This document shows positions 42,432-51,120 of a stretch of DNA of 64,000 nt, in pieces. The notes beneath the pieces were generated by a model that searched no databases, was not told the DNA's origin, and saw only the letters and a list, made by a program, of their open reading frames with translations. The DNA is from Acidobacteria bacterium UBA2990 (GTDB taxonomy: Bacteria; Acidobacteriota; Vicinamibacteria; Vicinamibacterales; UBA8438): positions 5,739 through 69,738 of the forward strand of contig DEAE01000005.1 of the NCBI GenBank assembly GCA_002347025.1, in the 5' to 3' direction. A program made the position numbers and the translations under genes. Within the stretch, counting starts at the first letter, position 1; the number at the start of each line of letters is the position of its first letter.

Positions 42432-43679
42432 CTATTGCCCCATTGGATCAGGAACAGGGCTGACCCGGCTCCGGTAGCCAGCTAGGGCCGCAAACAACTG
42501 TTGCAGGTCCTTATAGACGTTTCCGACCAAGGCATCCACAAGCTGGGGCTGTAATTCAGGGTATTTGCCGATGAACTCCCCGAAGTTAAACGTCCGGTCG
42601 TAGAAGGAAAGAACGAGATGGCGAAAGCTGTCAAGGCCATGCCGAATGTCCCTCTCGTAAGTCTCAAACATGTTAGCCGAGAGATCGCCTGTATCAAGTG
42701 AGGCATGAATTGCATCGGCTGCTAGTTCCCCGCTCTTTAAGGCGAGAAAGACGCCAGATGAAAATACCGGATCGAGAAACGAAAAGGCATCTCCGACTAA
42801 GCAGAATCCGTTGCCTGCAGCTCGTGTGCCTCGGTAGCTGAATTCGCCCGTTACACGCGTGGGCCCCAGGTAAGTGCCTGGCGCTAGATGTTCTCGGATC
42901 CACTGGCACCCCTCCACTTCCCTACAGAAGATAGCTTCAGGGTCCCGAGTGTCTCGGTAGAGATAATCAGCCTCGGCCACGACTCCGACACTGACTGTGT
43001 CATTGACCAGCGGAATGTACCAAAACCATCCCTTGTCTGGGATGTAAGCGACCGTGGTCGCTCCTGCGTCGAGTCCTGGGTCTCTGATAGCACCTTTAAA
43101 ATAAGTGAAAATTGCGATCTTGTTCAGCTCTGGGTCTCTGCGTTTCCAACCAAGCTTGCTAGCCAACAGAGTGTCTCGGCCAGAGGCGTCAACGACCACG
43201 CTGGATCGAAAGGTCTCACTGCCCCCTCCGGCGATGTGGGCTCGCACGCCAACGACTTGGCTGCCTTCGGTCAGGACGTCGCGTACCACAACCCCTTGCC
43301 GAATATCGGCGCCGGTTGCCCCGGCGTTTTCCAGCATCATCTTGTCAAAGTCACTGCGAAGAATCTGCCAAGTGGTGGCGCAGTCGTGCTTGATAGTTTC
43401 GAAAAAATAAAACGGGTGCGAGATTTTTCCGCTGGTGGATACAAATTGTACACTTTGCTTCAGTGGGCTTCCGGATCGTTTAAGCCACTCGAGGACGCCT
43501 AGCCTTTCAAACGTGAACCAGGTATAAGGCATCAGCGATTCTCCGACGTGATACCTCGGAAATGTTTCACGTTCTAAGAGTATTACTCGACGTCCGTGCT
43601 GTGCCAATACCGTTGCGGTGGTGGCGCCGGCTGGTCCGCCACCGATCACGATTACGTCGTAGTTCGAGGAACTGGCCAT
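42432..43679 (-). CDS. FAD-dependent oxidoreductase, halogenase/geranylgeranyl-reductase-like
   Basis: A 415-residue flavoprotein. It begins with the Rossmann motif 'YDVIVIGGGPAGATTATVLAQHGRRVILLERETFPRYHVGESLMP', the form seen in flavin-dependent halogenases and related hydroxylases ('ERxxFPRxHxGESL'). It also has 'GNGFCLVGDAFSFLDPVFSSGVFLAL' near residue 285, the second FAD block. The halogenase marker 'WxWxIP' is here 'GWFWYIPL', common to both halogenase-like and reductase-like members, so halogenation is not assured. It is upstream of a thioesterase and PaaK-like ligase in the same orientation. Confidence 0.83.
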   Translation of the reverse strand: MASSSNYDVIVIGGGPAGATTATVLAQHGRRVILLERETFPRYHVGESLMPYTWFTFERLGVLEWLKRSGSPLKQSVQFVSTSGKISHPFYFFETIKHDCATTWQILRSDFDKMMLENAGATGADIRQGVVVRDVLTEGSQVVGVRAHIAGGGSETFRSSVVVDASGRDTLLASKLGWKRRDPELNKIAIFTYFKGAIRDPGLDAGATTVAYIPDKGWFWYIPLVNDTVSVGVVAEADYLYRDTRDPEAIFCREVEGCQWIREHLAPGTYLGPTRVTGEFSYRGTRAAGNGFCLVGDAFSFLDPVFSSGVFLALKSGELAADAIHASLDTGDLSANMFETYERDIRHGLDSFRHLVLSFYDRTFNFGEFIGKYPELQPQLVDALVGNVYKDLQQLFAALAGYRSRVSPVPDPMGQ

Positions 43680-43840
43680 GATCTCAAACTTTCTTATGCA
43701 AGGCCGCCATGCTTTGTCAGGGTGGGGATGGATGTTCTGGTTTAGGTAAGTTTGGACCCTAGGAGGTTGTCGGTGTTTTGTTCCATGTTACATTAGCCAA
43801 GTGTGGTATTTAGTGGATCTTTGTCTCTAGTTCAAGTTGC

Positions 43841-45172
43841 CTATGTGTACCTGAGATTGAGGTGCTCTGGCAAAAAGAACCGAGGTAGCAAGCTGTCGAC
43901 TCGGAGCAGCCCTTCTCGAGTAAGTTCAATCTGATCGGCGTCGGCCGCCCTCAAATATCCATCATTAGTCAGCGAATTCAGTGCTCCGGCAAACCGGGCT
44001 ACTACATCCACTTTATATTTGGACCTGAAATAGGCTGGACGGATAGTCCCGAGTTTGAGCTGCAAAACAAACTCTCTAATAAGACGTTCTTGGTCTGTTG
44101 GCCGAAATGCACGATTCAGCGGGATCTCTCCGCGCTGGACGGAGGCAGCGTAGCTCCCCCAATTATCCAGATTTTGCATGTGAATCCCATTGATGTGACC
44201 AAATGAGGCTACCCCCAAGGCTGCAAGGTCGGCACCTTGCCAGAGCTGATCCCGGTAAATGAACTGTGTCTTTTTTGGGTCTTTGACTGCGGTGTAGGCG
44301 CTACCTACGGAGTATCCTGCTTCTTCGAGTGCGTCGAACGCCTCTTGCACCCAGCGCCTTTTGGTTGACCAGTCCGCAACCGACTCGTGAAATTGCCCGG
44401 CCCCTTCTAATAAATCGTTGCTAATGGTGGTGTTGTAGGGAAGTTCCATTTGGTAAATGGTCACGCTATCTGGACTAAGTCCGATTGTTTGTTCAACAGC
44501 AGCGTGCCATTTTTTGTCGCTGTCACCAAGCATCCCTGCTATTAGGTCGATGTTTACCTGCGGGAAGTCCAGAGATCGAGCGAATTGGTAAGCTCGGAAT
44601 ACTTCGGCTGATCGGTGGGCACGGCCGTTGAGTTCCAGAATGTCATCATCGAAGTGCTCGATGCCAAGACTGAGTCTGGTGATACCCATGTCCCGAATGG
44701 CCCTTAACTTCGGTTCAGTCAGAGTGCCTGGCTCACATTCAAATGTGATTTCTTCAGCGTCAGTCCAAGGGGCTACTTTGGATAAGCGCTCAACAAGGCT
44801 GCGGAGTTGTCTGACCGAGAGAAATGAAGGGGTGCCGCCGCCGAAATAGATAAATCGCAACGGCCTGCCTGCGACTGCGGGCTGTGTGCTATAGAGTTCC
44901 CACTCCCTTCCCAGCATGTCGAGGTATTCCGAAACTTCGTCAGCGTTTTTGCCCGTGTAGACACGGTAATAGCAGAAATGACACCGCTTCCGGCAAAACG
45001 GGATGTGTAAGTACAAGCCAAGCGGGACATCTGCTGGCCTATGCATCAGCGCTGGTAACGCATCGCTTTTAACTGCATCCTGTGTCCAGAGCGAAAATGG
45101 GGGATAGTTGGCCACGAAGTAGCTGCCAACCTCGGTGTGCTCAGCGCCTGGCAATTGGTTCGTTTCAACCAT
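43841..45172 (-). CDS. HemN/HemW-family radical SAM protein
   Basis: From ATG 45172 the protein is 443 residues. The cluster motif is 'CRKRCHFCYYRVY' (Cx3Cx2C) after 'LGLYLHIPF', followed by 'FIYFGGGTPSFLSVRQLRSLVE' and 'EITFECEPGTLTEPKLRAIRDMGITRLSLGIEHFDDDILELNGRAH'. These are HemN-family features. The fourth Cys of true HemN (CxxxCxxCxC) is replaced by Tyr, as in HemW-like or coproporphyrinogen-dehydrogenase-related proteins, so the role in haem synthesis is uncertain. It could be a haem chaperone or a class C-type methylase. No haem genes are adjacent. Confidence 0.85.
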   Translation of the reverse strand: MVETNQLPGAEHTEVGSYFVANYPPFSLWTQDAVKSDALPALMHRPADVPLGLYLHIPFCRKRCHFCYYRVYTGKNADEVSEYLDMLGREWELYSTQPAVAGRPLRFIYFGGGTPSFLSVRQLRSLVERLSKVAPWTDAEEITFECEPGTLTEPKLRAIRDMGITRLSLGIEHFDDDILELNGRAHRSAEVFRAYQFARSLDFPQVNIDLIAGMLGDSDKKWHAAVEQTIGLSPDSVTIYQMELPYNTTISNDLLEGAGQFHESVADWSTKRRWVQEAFDALEEAGYSVGSAYTAVKDPKKTQFIYRDQLWQGADLAALGVASFGHINGIHMQNLDNWGSYAASVQRGEIPLNRAFRPTDQERLIREFVLQLKLGTIRPAYFRSKYKVDVVARFAGALNSLTNDGYLRAADADQIELTREGLLRVDSLLPRFFLPEHLNLRYT

Positions 45173-45331
45173 CAATTAAACTATACATTAAGGAAACCAT
45201 CGAATCTGCAGTTCCGATGCTCCCTGAATGCTTGGCCTCCATTTGTCGTTTTCCGAACTCAGAGTTACAGGTGATCGCTTCTAGTGCTGAGTTTGCTGTC
45301 CGCTGTGATAACCCTGTGATTGGGTGTCGAT

Positions 45332-46477
45332 TTAGCCGAAGCAGTACAAGATGCCATCTTCAGAGCCAATAACAAGTCTAGATTCGGCAATCGCTGGAGA
45401 TGCTACTAGCGGAGCTGCGGTGTCGAATTCCCACAGTTTCTCCCCAGTATCCAGGTCTAGCACATAAAGACGTCCGTCACTTGAACCGGCGTAGATGCGG
45501 TTGCCACTTGCGGCAGGTGAGGAGTCGACACGGGCCTGTGTTGTGAAAGTCCATAGGGCTTCTCCCGTGTGTTCATCTATAGCGTGCACCATTTTGTCCC
45601 GCCCGCCAATCACAACCGTATCTTGGGTTGCCAAAGCTGAGGAATAGAAGGGAAAGTGGCGCCGTGGATGCTCATACTGCCAGAGCAGCTCGTGTGTTTT
45701 GAGGTCGATCCCAACCACCTCGTTGTCGAAGGTGCCGAAGAAGACTTTGCCGTCCGTAATAACAGGCGATGCGGCTGTGTACGCGCCAGCCGAAAGGCTT
45801 ACCACTTCTTGGCCATCGCTTACGCGCACGCCGTGAAACAGTTCGTCGCAACCGCCAAAATAGGCGATTCCATCCCAGACTGCCGGGGTGGCGTGGACAT
45901 AGTTGAGGGTTTCATATTTCCATATCAACTCACCATCGGTGATGCCGAGGGCGTAGAGATAGCCGTCATAGGAACCAATGAGCACCCGGTCGCCTATGAT
46001 TACTGGAGATGATTTAATCTCTCCCATGGTCTCGAATGTCCACCGGGCGATACCTGTTTCCGTGTCGACCGCATGAAAGGTGCCTCCGAGGTCGCCGATG
46101 AAAACGAGGTCGCCCGTGACTGCCGGTGATGACTCACCTATACCCATGTCGCCAGTTTGGTATGTCCAGCGCTCCGCTCCTGTGTCGAGGTCTAAGGAGA
46201 TCAAGGTGCCAGCCCAAGTTCCCACGTAGACTGCTCCTCCGGAAATCGCTGCTGATGAATCAATGGCTTCGTCGGCTTCGTAAGTCCATTGCAGTGTGAG
46301 GTCGGCCGGTAGGGTTGATCCGGAGACTCCGGATAGCGACGGATTTCCACGAAACTGAGGCCAGGCGTCAGCGGGGGTTGTTGATTCAGAGGCTGATCCG
46401 CTTCCTTGGGTACTGGCCAGTGTTTGTGCAAGCAAAACCAGGAATGGCAATATTCGAACCGTCTTCAGAAGGCACAT
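45332..46477 (-). CDS. Exported PQQ-binding-like beta-propeller protein
   Basis: A 381-residue protein with a signal peptide (residues 1-25). The mature part starts 'WPQFRGNPSLSGVSGSTLP' and has seven blade-like repeats: 'ISLDLDTGAERWTYQT', 'HAVDTETGIARWTFET', 'YALGITDGELIWKYET', 'HAIDEHTGEALWTFTT', 'YVLDLDTGEKLWEFDT'. It resembles BamB or the PQQ-like repeat family and is periplasmic. The start codon lies inside the end of the alcohol dehydrogenase gene (13-base overlap), so the two are co-transcribed; a redox partnership with the dehydrogenase is possible but unproven. Confidence 0.86.
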   Translation of the reverse strand: MCLLKTVRILPFLVLLAQTLASTQGSGSASESTTPADAWPQFRGNPSLSGVSGSTLPADLTLQWTYEADEAIDSSAAISGGAVYVGTWAGTLISLDLDTGAERWTYQTGDMGIGESSPAVTGDLVFIGDLGGTFHAVDTETGIARWTFETMGEIKSSPVIIGDRVLIGSYDGYLYALGITDGELIWKYETLNYVHATPAVWDGIAYFGGCDELFHGVRVSDGQEVVSLSAGAYTAASPVITDGKVFFGTFDNEVVGIDLKTHELLWQYEHPRRHFPFYSSALATQDTVVIGGRDKMVHAIDEHTGEALWTFTTQARVDSSPAASGNRIYAGSSDGRLYVLDLDTGEKLWEFDTAAPLVASPAIAESRLVIGSEDGILYCFG

Positions 46478-47670
46478 CGATAGATCTCCAGTGCGTCAAT
46501 GGTTGTGAGCGGTTTTGGGTTAAAGGTTCCTGTCCACTGTTGCTCGGCCTCGCGGGCCAGTTCAGGAAGAGCGTCTAGTTCGACTCCTTCGGTTTGTAAC
46601 TGCTGCGGCAAACCAGCGTGGTCGGCAAGTGCTCGAAGTTGGCCTGCTAGGCGCTCACTTGGGTCCCCGCTTTCATGGGAGCTGTCGAGTAGTTGCCTAT
46701 ATAGAGGCCCAACTACAGTTCCATTCCAGCGTACAACGTGTGGAAGTAAGATCGCTAGTGCTACACCATGTGTCAACTGATAACGAGCTGTTAATGGATT
46801 GGCGCAGGCGTGGGCTGCTCCCAACATCGATTGTTCAATTGCTAATCCAGCATAAAATGCTCCTAGCTGCATTCCCGCCCTGGCTTCAATGTCGTTAGGG
46901 TGGTCCAAGACCGCTGGGTAATTTGTTTTCAAGAGGCGCCAAGCTTCACGGGTGAAGCAGTCAGATAAGGCCGTTCGACGGGTTGTTACGGCCGTCTCCA
47001 CTGCGTGGGCGATCGCATCGAATCCTGCAGCAGCTGTGACTGACACTGGTTGTGAGGTCGTGAGCTCTGGATCGAGAATTGCGAATCTGAAGGCTATTTT
47101 GGGGTCACCACAGGCCATCTTCATGTGAGTCGAAGCGTCTGCAATAACAGCATAGCTTTGAGCTTCGCTGCCTGTACCTGCGGTGGTCGGGATGCCGACC
47201 ATGGGCAGTAGGGGCTGCGTTGCTTTCCCGTAGCCGCGGTAGTCCTCCAACTGACCACCGTTGGTCAAAAGTAGATTGATACCTTTAGCGCAGTCCATCG
47301 AGCTTCCACCACCAAGTCCGATAATGCCGTTTATATTGCTTGAGGCTGCCACATTACATCCCGCCGCTATCATCTTTGTGTCTGGATTAACACTGAATTC
47401 ATTGAAAAGCACAGTTTTCATTCCGGCAGCCTTCAGTAAGCTTTCGACTTGAGTCACGTGACCGGCATCAATCAGCCCTTGGTCGGCCACTAGGAGCGGT
47501 CGATTGACTCCAAGGTCTATGACGAAATCTGCCAGCCGTTTTACTGTTCCAGAGCCGAAAACTAGGCAGGTTCTGGGTCTGAAGTCGAATGGGGTAGATA
47601 GTGGTGTTGAGGAAAGTTTATCTCCTTCGAGGCAATTATGATCGGTGATGTGTCTGGAGGAAGAAGCCAT
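46465..47670 (-). CDS. Iron-containing alcohol dehydrogenase
   Basis: From ATG 47670 the protein has 401 residues of the group III alcohol dehydrogenase family. It has 'IIGLGGGSSMDCAKGINLL', 'PTTAGTGSEAQSYAVI', 'GFDAIAHAVETAV' and 'GAAHACANPLTARYQLTHGVALAILLPHVVRWN', which supply the NAD(P)- and Fe-binding residues. It oxidises an alcohol or reduces an aldehyde. A GTG at 47724 is an alternative start; neither has a strong ribosome binding site. It is followed at once by the propeller gene. The substrate is unknown. Confidence 0.88.
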   Translation of the reverse strand: MASSSRHITDHNCLEGDKLSSTPLSTPFDFRPRTCLVFGSGTVKRLADFVIDLGVNRPLLVADQGLIDAGHVTQVESLLKAAGMKTVLFNEFSVNPDTKMIAAGCNVAASSNINGIIGLGGGSSMDCAKGINLLLTNGGQLEDYRGYGKATQPLLPMVGIPTTAGTGSEAQSYAVIADASTHMKMACGDPKIAFRFAILDPELTTSQPVSVTAAAGFDAIAHAVETAVTTRRTALSDCFTREAWRLLKTNYPAVLDHPNDIEARAGMQLGAFYAGLAIEQSMLGAAHACANPLTARYQLTHGVALAILLPHVVRWNGTVVGPLYRQLLDSSHESGDPSERLAGQLRALADHAGLPQQLQTEGVELDALPELAREAEQQWTGTFNPKPLTTIDALEIYRCAF

Positions 47671-47926
47671 TGAAATGAGGAGGTGAACCTTTACACTTGG
47701 CCCAAAAGTAGATAACCAGGACACCTACAGAGGGCGATTGCCTTTTAAGAAGTTAATCCAATATTTCAGTTTTGTAGCAGCCCATCTCAACTATGGTATC
47801 AATGGCGCTCTATTTGGTGCCACTAGGATCAGAGGAGTAGTTGAGTCATCGCATGGTGTCTCGAGCATCTTTATGGAGGTAGTCTGGTTCGGGTACTGCT
47901 AAATTCTGTGGAACGGAGTGTTACTG

Positions 47927-48943
47927 GTGTACGAAAACTATTATCGGTTTCGACAACAGCCGTTTGGGCCAACCCCGGACCCGGAATTCCTGTACAGGAG
48001 CGAGGTGCATCAGGAGACGATCGAACAGATTGCCAGAGGCATTAAACGTCGTGAAGGCATGATGCTACTAACCGGTGATGTGGGTACAGGTAAGACTACA
48101 ACGACGCGGGCTTTACTCCAGTTACTTGACGCCGATGTGTTCATCGCATCCATACGGAACCCTTTTGTCGGCGTGCTGGAGCTGCTACGGTCGCTTCTCT
48201 TGGATTTCGAGGTTGTTGTTGATGGTCCAGAGCTTCGGGAGGCTGGAACTACTAATCTGATTGAAATCTTGAGTCGATTCCTTGTGTCGCTGGATTCTGT
48301 CAAGGGAAGTGCGCTTGTCGTTGTGGATGAGGCGCAAAATTTGTCACCACCGGTCATCGAGCAGCTACGGGTGTTGACAACGTTGGAAACTGACCAGCGC
48401 AAATTGTTGCAGATTTTGCTTGTCGGTCAACCAGAGCTTGAGGTGTTATTAGCGGAGCCGAAGATGAGTTCTGTGAACCAACGCATTGCTAGGCGGTGTC
48501 GACTGCGTCCATTGTACCGGGATGAATTGGACCAGTATGTCGATTTCCGCCTCAGGACTGCGAAAGGAACTGCTGAGCCCTTGTTCACCTCTAGAGCGCT
48601 CGATTTGGTCCATGGCTACAGCAGGGGCGTACCCCGCCGAATCAACCAACTTTGCGATCGGGCTCTTGAGGAGGGCTACCTCTCTTTAACTACAGAGATC
48701 ACTGAATCCTTAATTCACGAGGCTGCCAATGCACTCGGTTTGTCATGCCGTCGAGAAAATGTGAATGAGGTGACACCTCGAAAGGACTTAGAAGTTCGGC
48801 CTGTTCGTCGTTGGAGCCGGATTCTGTTTTGGATTGGTGTGCTGACGGTTCTGTGTCTGGTGATGTTCGGAGTTGGGGTGGCCATGGAGTTCCTCCCGCC
48901 TTTGACCTTTAGCTTCCAAATTCTGCCTTGGACAAAGGGGTAG
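47927..48943 (+). CDS. ExeA/GspA-like AAA+ ATPase with C-terminal membrane segment
   Basis: The GTG at 47927, with GGAG eight bases upstream, gives 338 residues beginning MYENYYRFRQQPFGPTPD, the normal ExeA opening. The Walker A is 'GDVGTGKTTTTRA', Walker B 'ALVVVDEAQNL', and the sensor regions 'LRVLTTLETDQRKLLQILLVGQPEL' and 'INQLCDRAL' are present. A single membrane helix lies near the C-terminus (about residues 300-325). ExeA-type ATPases, with ExeB, insert the type II secretion secretin; related ATPases serve polysaccharide export. No secretin gene is in the window, so it is unassigned. It is convergent with parE. Confidence 0.82.
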   Translation: MYENYYRFRQQPFGPTPDPEFLYRSEVHQETIEQIARGIKRREGMMLLTGDVGTGKTTTTRALLQLLDADVFIASIRNPFVGVLELLRSLLLDFEVVVDGPELREAGTTNLIEILSRFLVSLDSVKGSALVVVDEAQNLSPPVIEQLRVLTTLETDQRKLLQILLVGQPELEVLLAEPKMSSVNQRIARRCRLRPLYRDELDQYVDFRLRTAKGTAEPLFTSRALDLVHGYSRGVPRRINQLCDRALEEGYLSLTTEITESLIHEAANALGLSCRRENVNEVTPRKDLEVRPVRRWSRILFWIGVLTVLCLVMFGVGVAMEFLPPLTFSFQILPWTKG

Positions 48944-49179
48944 GGCTCCAGGGTGCTACGTAGTGAGGATGGGTAGGTGCCGACTGGGAAACGTCCACTT
49001 TCGCCAAATTGGAGAGTCCAGTGGGCGCGTTTGGTTTACGTGGTCTCTATGACAATCTTGCTTCAATCGAAGAGTGATCTGAGGTCTGGATTATATTGGT
49101 TTTCAGGCGTGGGTGGGTCGCTTGATTGCAACATGCTGGATTAAGCGGTTCCCTCGTGTTTCGAGAATTTACCGCCAGG

Positions 49180-51102
49180 TCAGAAGTCTAGCTCTTGCAC
49201 TTCTTCCGCACGGTCCATGATGAAGCGGAATCGGGCTGACGCATCTCGTCCCATCAAGTCGTTGATTGCCCGGTCCGTTCTGATATTGTCCGCGATCGCA
49301 ACCTTTAGCAGGCGTCTGGTGGCAGGGTTAAGCGTCGTTTCCCAGAGGACCTTTGGCATCATCTCACCGAGCCCTTTGAAGCGGGTTACCTCTGGCTTGG
49401 CGCGAACACCTTGCTGTTTGATATCAGCCATAATCGCTGCAAGCCTTGAGTCGTCCAGTGCCCAATAGACCTGTTTGCCTGCGTCGATCTTGTAGAGAGG
49501 AGGTTGGGCCAGGAATACCTTGCCTCCGGAGATCAGTTGAGGAAGATATCGATAGAGGAATGTGAGCAACAGCGTGGCGATGTGATTGCCGTCAGCATCA
49601 GCGTCAGCCAGTATGATGACTCGGTCGTATCTTAGGTGCGCTAAATCGAATGTCTTACCGAGTCCACAACCAAGAGCGGTTATTAGGTCTGAGAGTTCTT
49701 TGTTCTCGAGGACTTTCGTAAGCGGCGCATTCTCCACGTTTAGCACTTTGCCACGCAACGGCAAGATAGCTTGGTGAGTACGATCACGTCCTTGTTTGGC
49801 AGAGCCTCCAGCGGAATCACCTTCGACTATGAATAACTCGCTGCCTTTTGTGCCAGGGGCAGTGCAATCACTGAGCTTTCCAGGGAGATTTAACCGGTTC
49901 GATGTAGCACTTTTCCGAGACACGGCTTGCTGTGCGGCTCGACTAGCAGCCCTTGCCCGGGCGGCCAAAATGATCCGTGCCACGATCCCTTCGGCGATGC
50001 TTATGTTGTGGTTGAGCCAGTGTTCTAGTGCCGGTCTAATCACGCCATCGACAATTGCTGACAGCTCCGGGTTATTCAACCGGTCCTTGGTTTGGCCTTG
50101 AAATTGCGGATCCGGGATAAACACGCTGATTAACCCTATTATCCCCTCACGGATGTCATCACTCGTTAGCGTTACGCCTTTTGGTGTCAGGCCATGGGTG
50201 TCGATGAAGTTGCGGATGGCTTTGCCGATGCCAGCCCTGATGCCGCTTTCGTGGGTGCCGCCGGAGAATGTCGGAATTCCGTTCACATAGCTGCGTAGGT
50301 ATTCCTCGGTAGCTTCGGTCCACTGTAAAACGACATCGATTTTGGCGCTCGATTCGTCATGGGTTCGAGCCACAGCAAACGGTGATTCGTGGACTGGTGT
50401 TACATTCTTGTCGCGGAGGATACGGAGAAGGTAATCGAGTAGGCCTTTTTCGTGCTTGAATGCCTGTTTCCGTCCTGTTTTTTCATCTTCGAAGTGGATG
50501 GTGACGCCTTTATGAAGGTAGCTAGCGATCTTGAGTCTTTCGGCGATCAGGTCGGCTTCGAAGACTGTCTTGGGAAAGATTGTGGCATCAGGTCTGAAGA
50601 ATACAGTGGTGCCGCTACCACGGGCAGGGCCAAGTTGCTGTAGAGAGCCAGTCGGTCTGCCTTGCTTGAAGCTTTGCTGCCACCGCCCTCCATCCCTGAC
50701 GGATGTGGCAACTAGTTCTTTCGTTAATGCGTTAACAACGCTTGCCCCGACTCCGTGCAGGCCACCCGATGTCCGGTAGGTTTGATGTTCGAATTTTCCT
50801 CCTGCGTGAAGGGTTGTGAAGATAACTTCCAGTGCGCTTCGTCTACTTTTCTTGTGTGTGTCAACTGGAATGCCACGACCGTCGTCGATGATTGTTATTG
50901 ATGAACCGTCCTTGTGAATTGTCAGGGTAATGACTGAGGCATATCCGTTCATGGCTTCATCGATGGCGTTGTCGAAGATTTCCCATACCAGGTGATGTAA
51001 TCCCGCAGGTCCAACACCACCTATATACATACCAGGGCGCCGTCGTACTGGCTCCAAACCTTCGAGCACGGTTATGTCTTTAGCTGTGTAACTTTTCGGC
51101 AT
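49180..51102 (-). CDS. parE: DNA topoisomerase IV subunit B
   Basis: A 640-residue GHKL ATPase-TOPRIM protein. It has 'EIFDNAIDEAMNGYA' and 'DDGRGIPVDTHKKS' (ATP-binding), 'GLHGVGASVVNAL', 'ELFIVEGDSAGGSAKQGRDRTHQAILPLRGKVLNVE' (TOPRIM) and 'DADADGNHIATLLLTF' (DxD). 'KQGRDR' is the ParE-like form. It separates replicated chromosomes with ParC. It is downstream of parC with 18 bases between them. Gyrase B cannot be entirely excluded, but the short length and companion favour ParE. Confidence 0.88.
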   Translation of the reverse strand: MPKSYTAKDITVLEGLEPVRRRPGMYIGGVGPAGLHHLVWEIFDNAIDEAMNGYASVITLTIHKDGSSITIIDDGRGIPVDTHKKSRRSALEVIFTTLHAGGKFEHQTYRTSGGLHGVGASVVNALTKELVATSVRDGGRWQQSFKQGRPTGSLQQLGPARGSGTTVFFRPDATIFPKTVFEADLIAERLKIASYLHKGVTIHFEDEKTGRKQAFKHEKGLLDYLLRILRDKNVTPVHESPFAVARTHDESSAKIDVVLQWTEATEEYLRSYVNGIPTFSGGTHESGIRAGIGKAIRNFIDTHGLTPKGVTLTSDDIREGIIGLISVFIPDPQFQGQTKDRLNNPELSAIVDGVIRPALEHWLNHNISIAEGIVARIILAARARAASRAAQQAVSRKSATSNRLNLPGKLSDCTAPGTKGSELFIVEGDSAGGSAKQGRDRTHQAILPLRGKVLNVENAPLTKVLENKELSDLITALGCGLGKTFDLAHLRYDRVIILADADADGNHIATLLLTFLYRYLPQLISGGKVFLAQPPLYKIDAGKQVYWALDDSRLAAIMADIKQQGVRAKPEVTRFKGLGEMMPKVLWETTLNPATRRLLKVAIADNIRTDRAINDLMGRDASARFRFIMDRAEEVQELDF

Positions 51103-51120
51103 AGTCGTTATGAATCAGGC

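Noticed and set aside
42888..43502. Plus-strand frame of 204 codons opposite the FAD enzyme
   Set aside because: The opposite strand has a complete FAD motif; this is a shadow.
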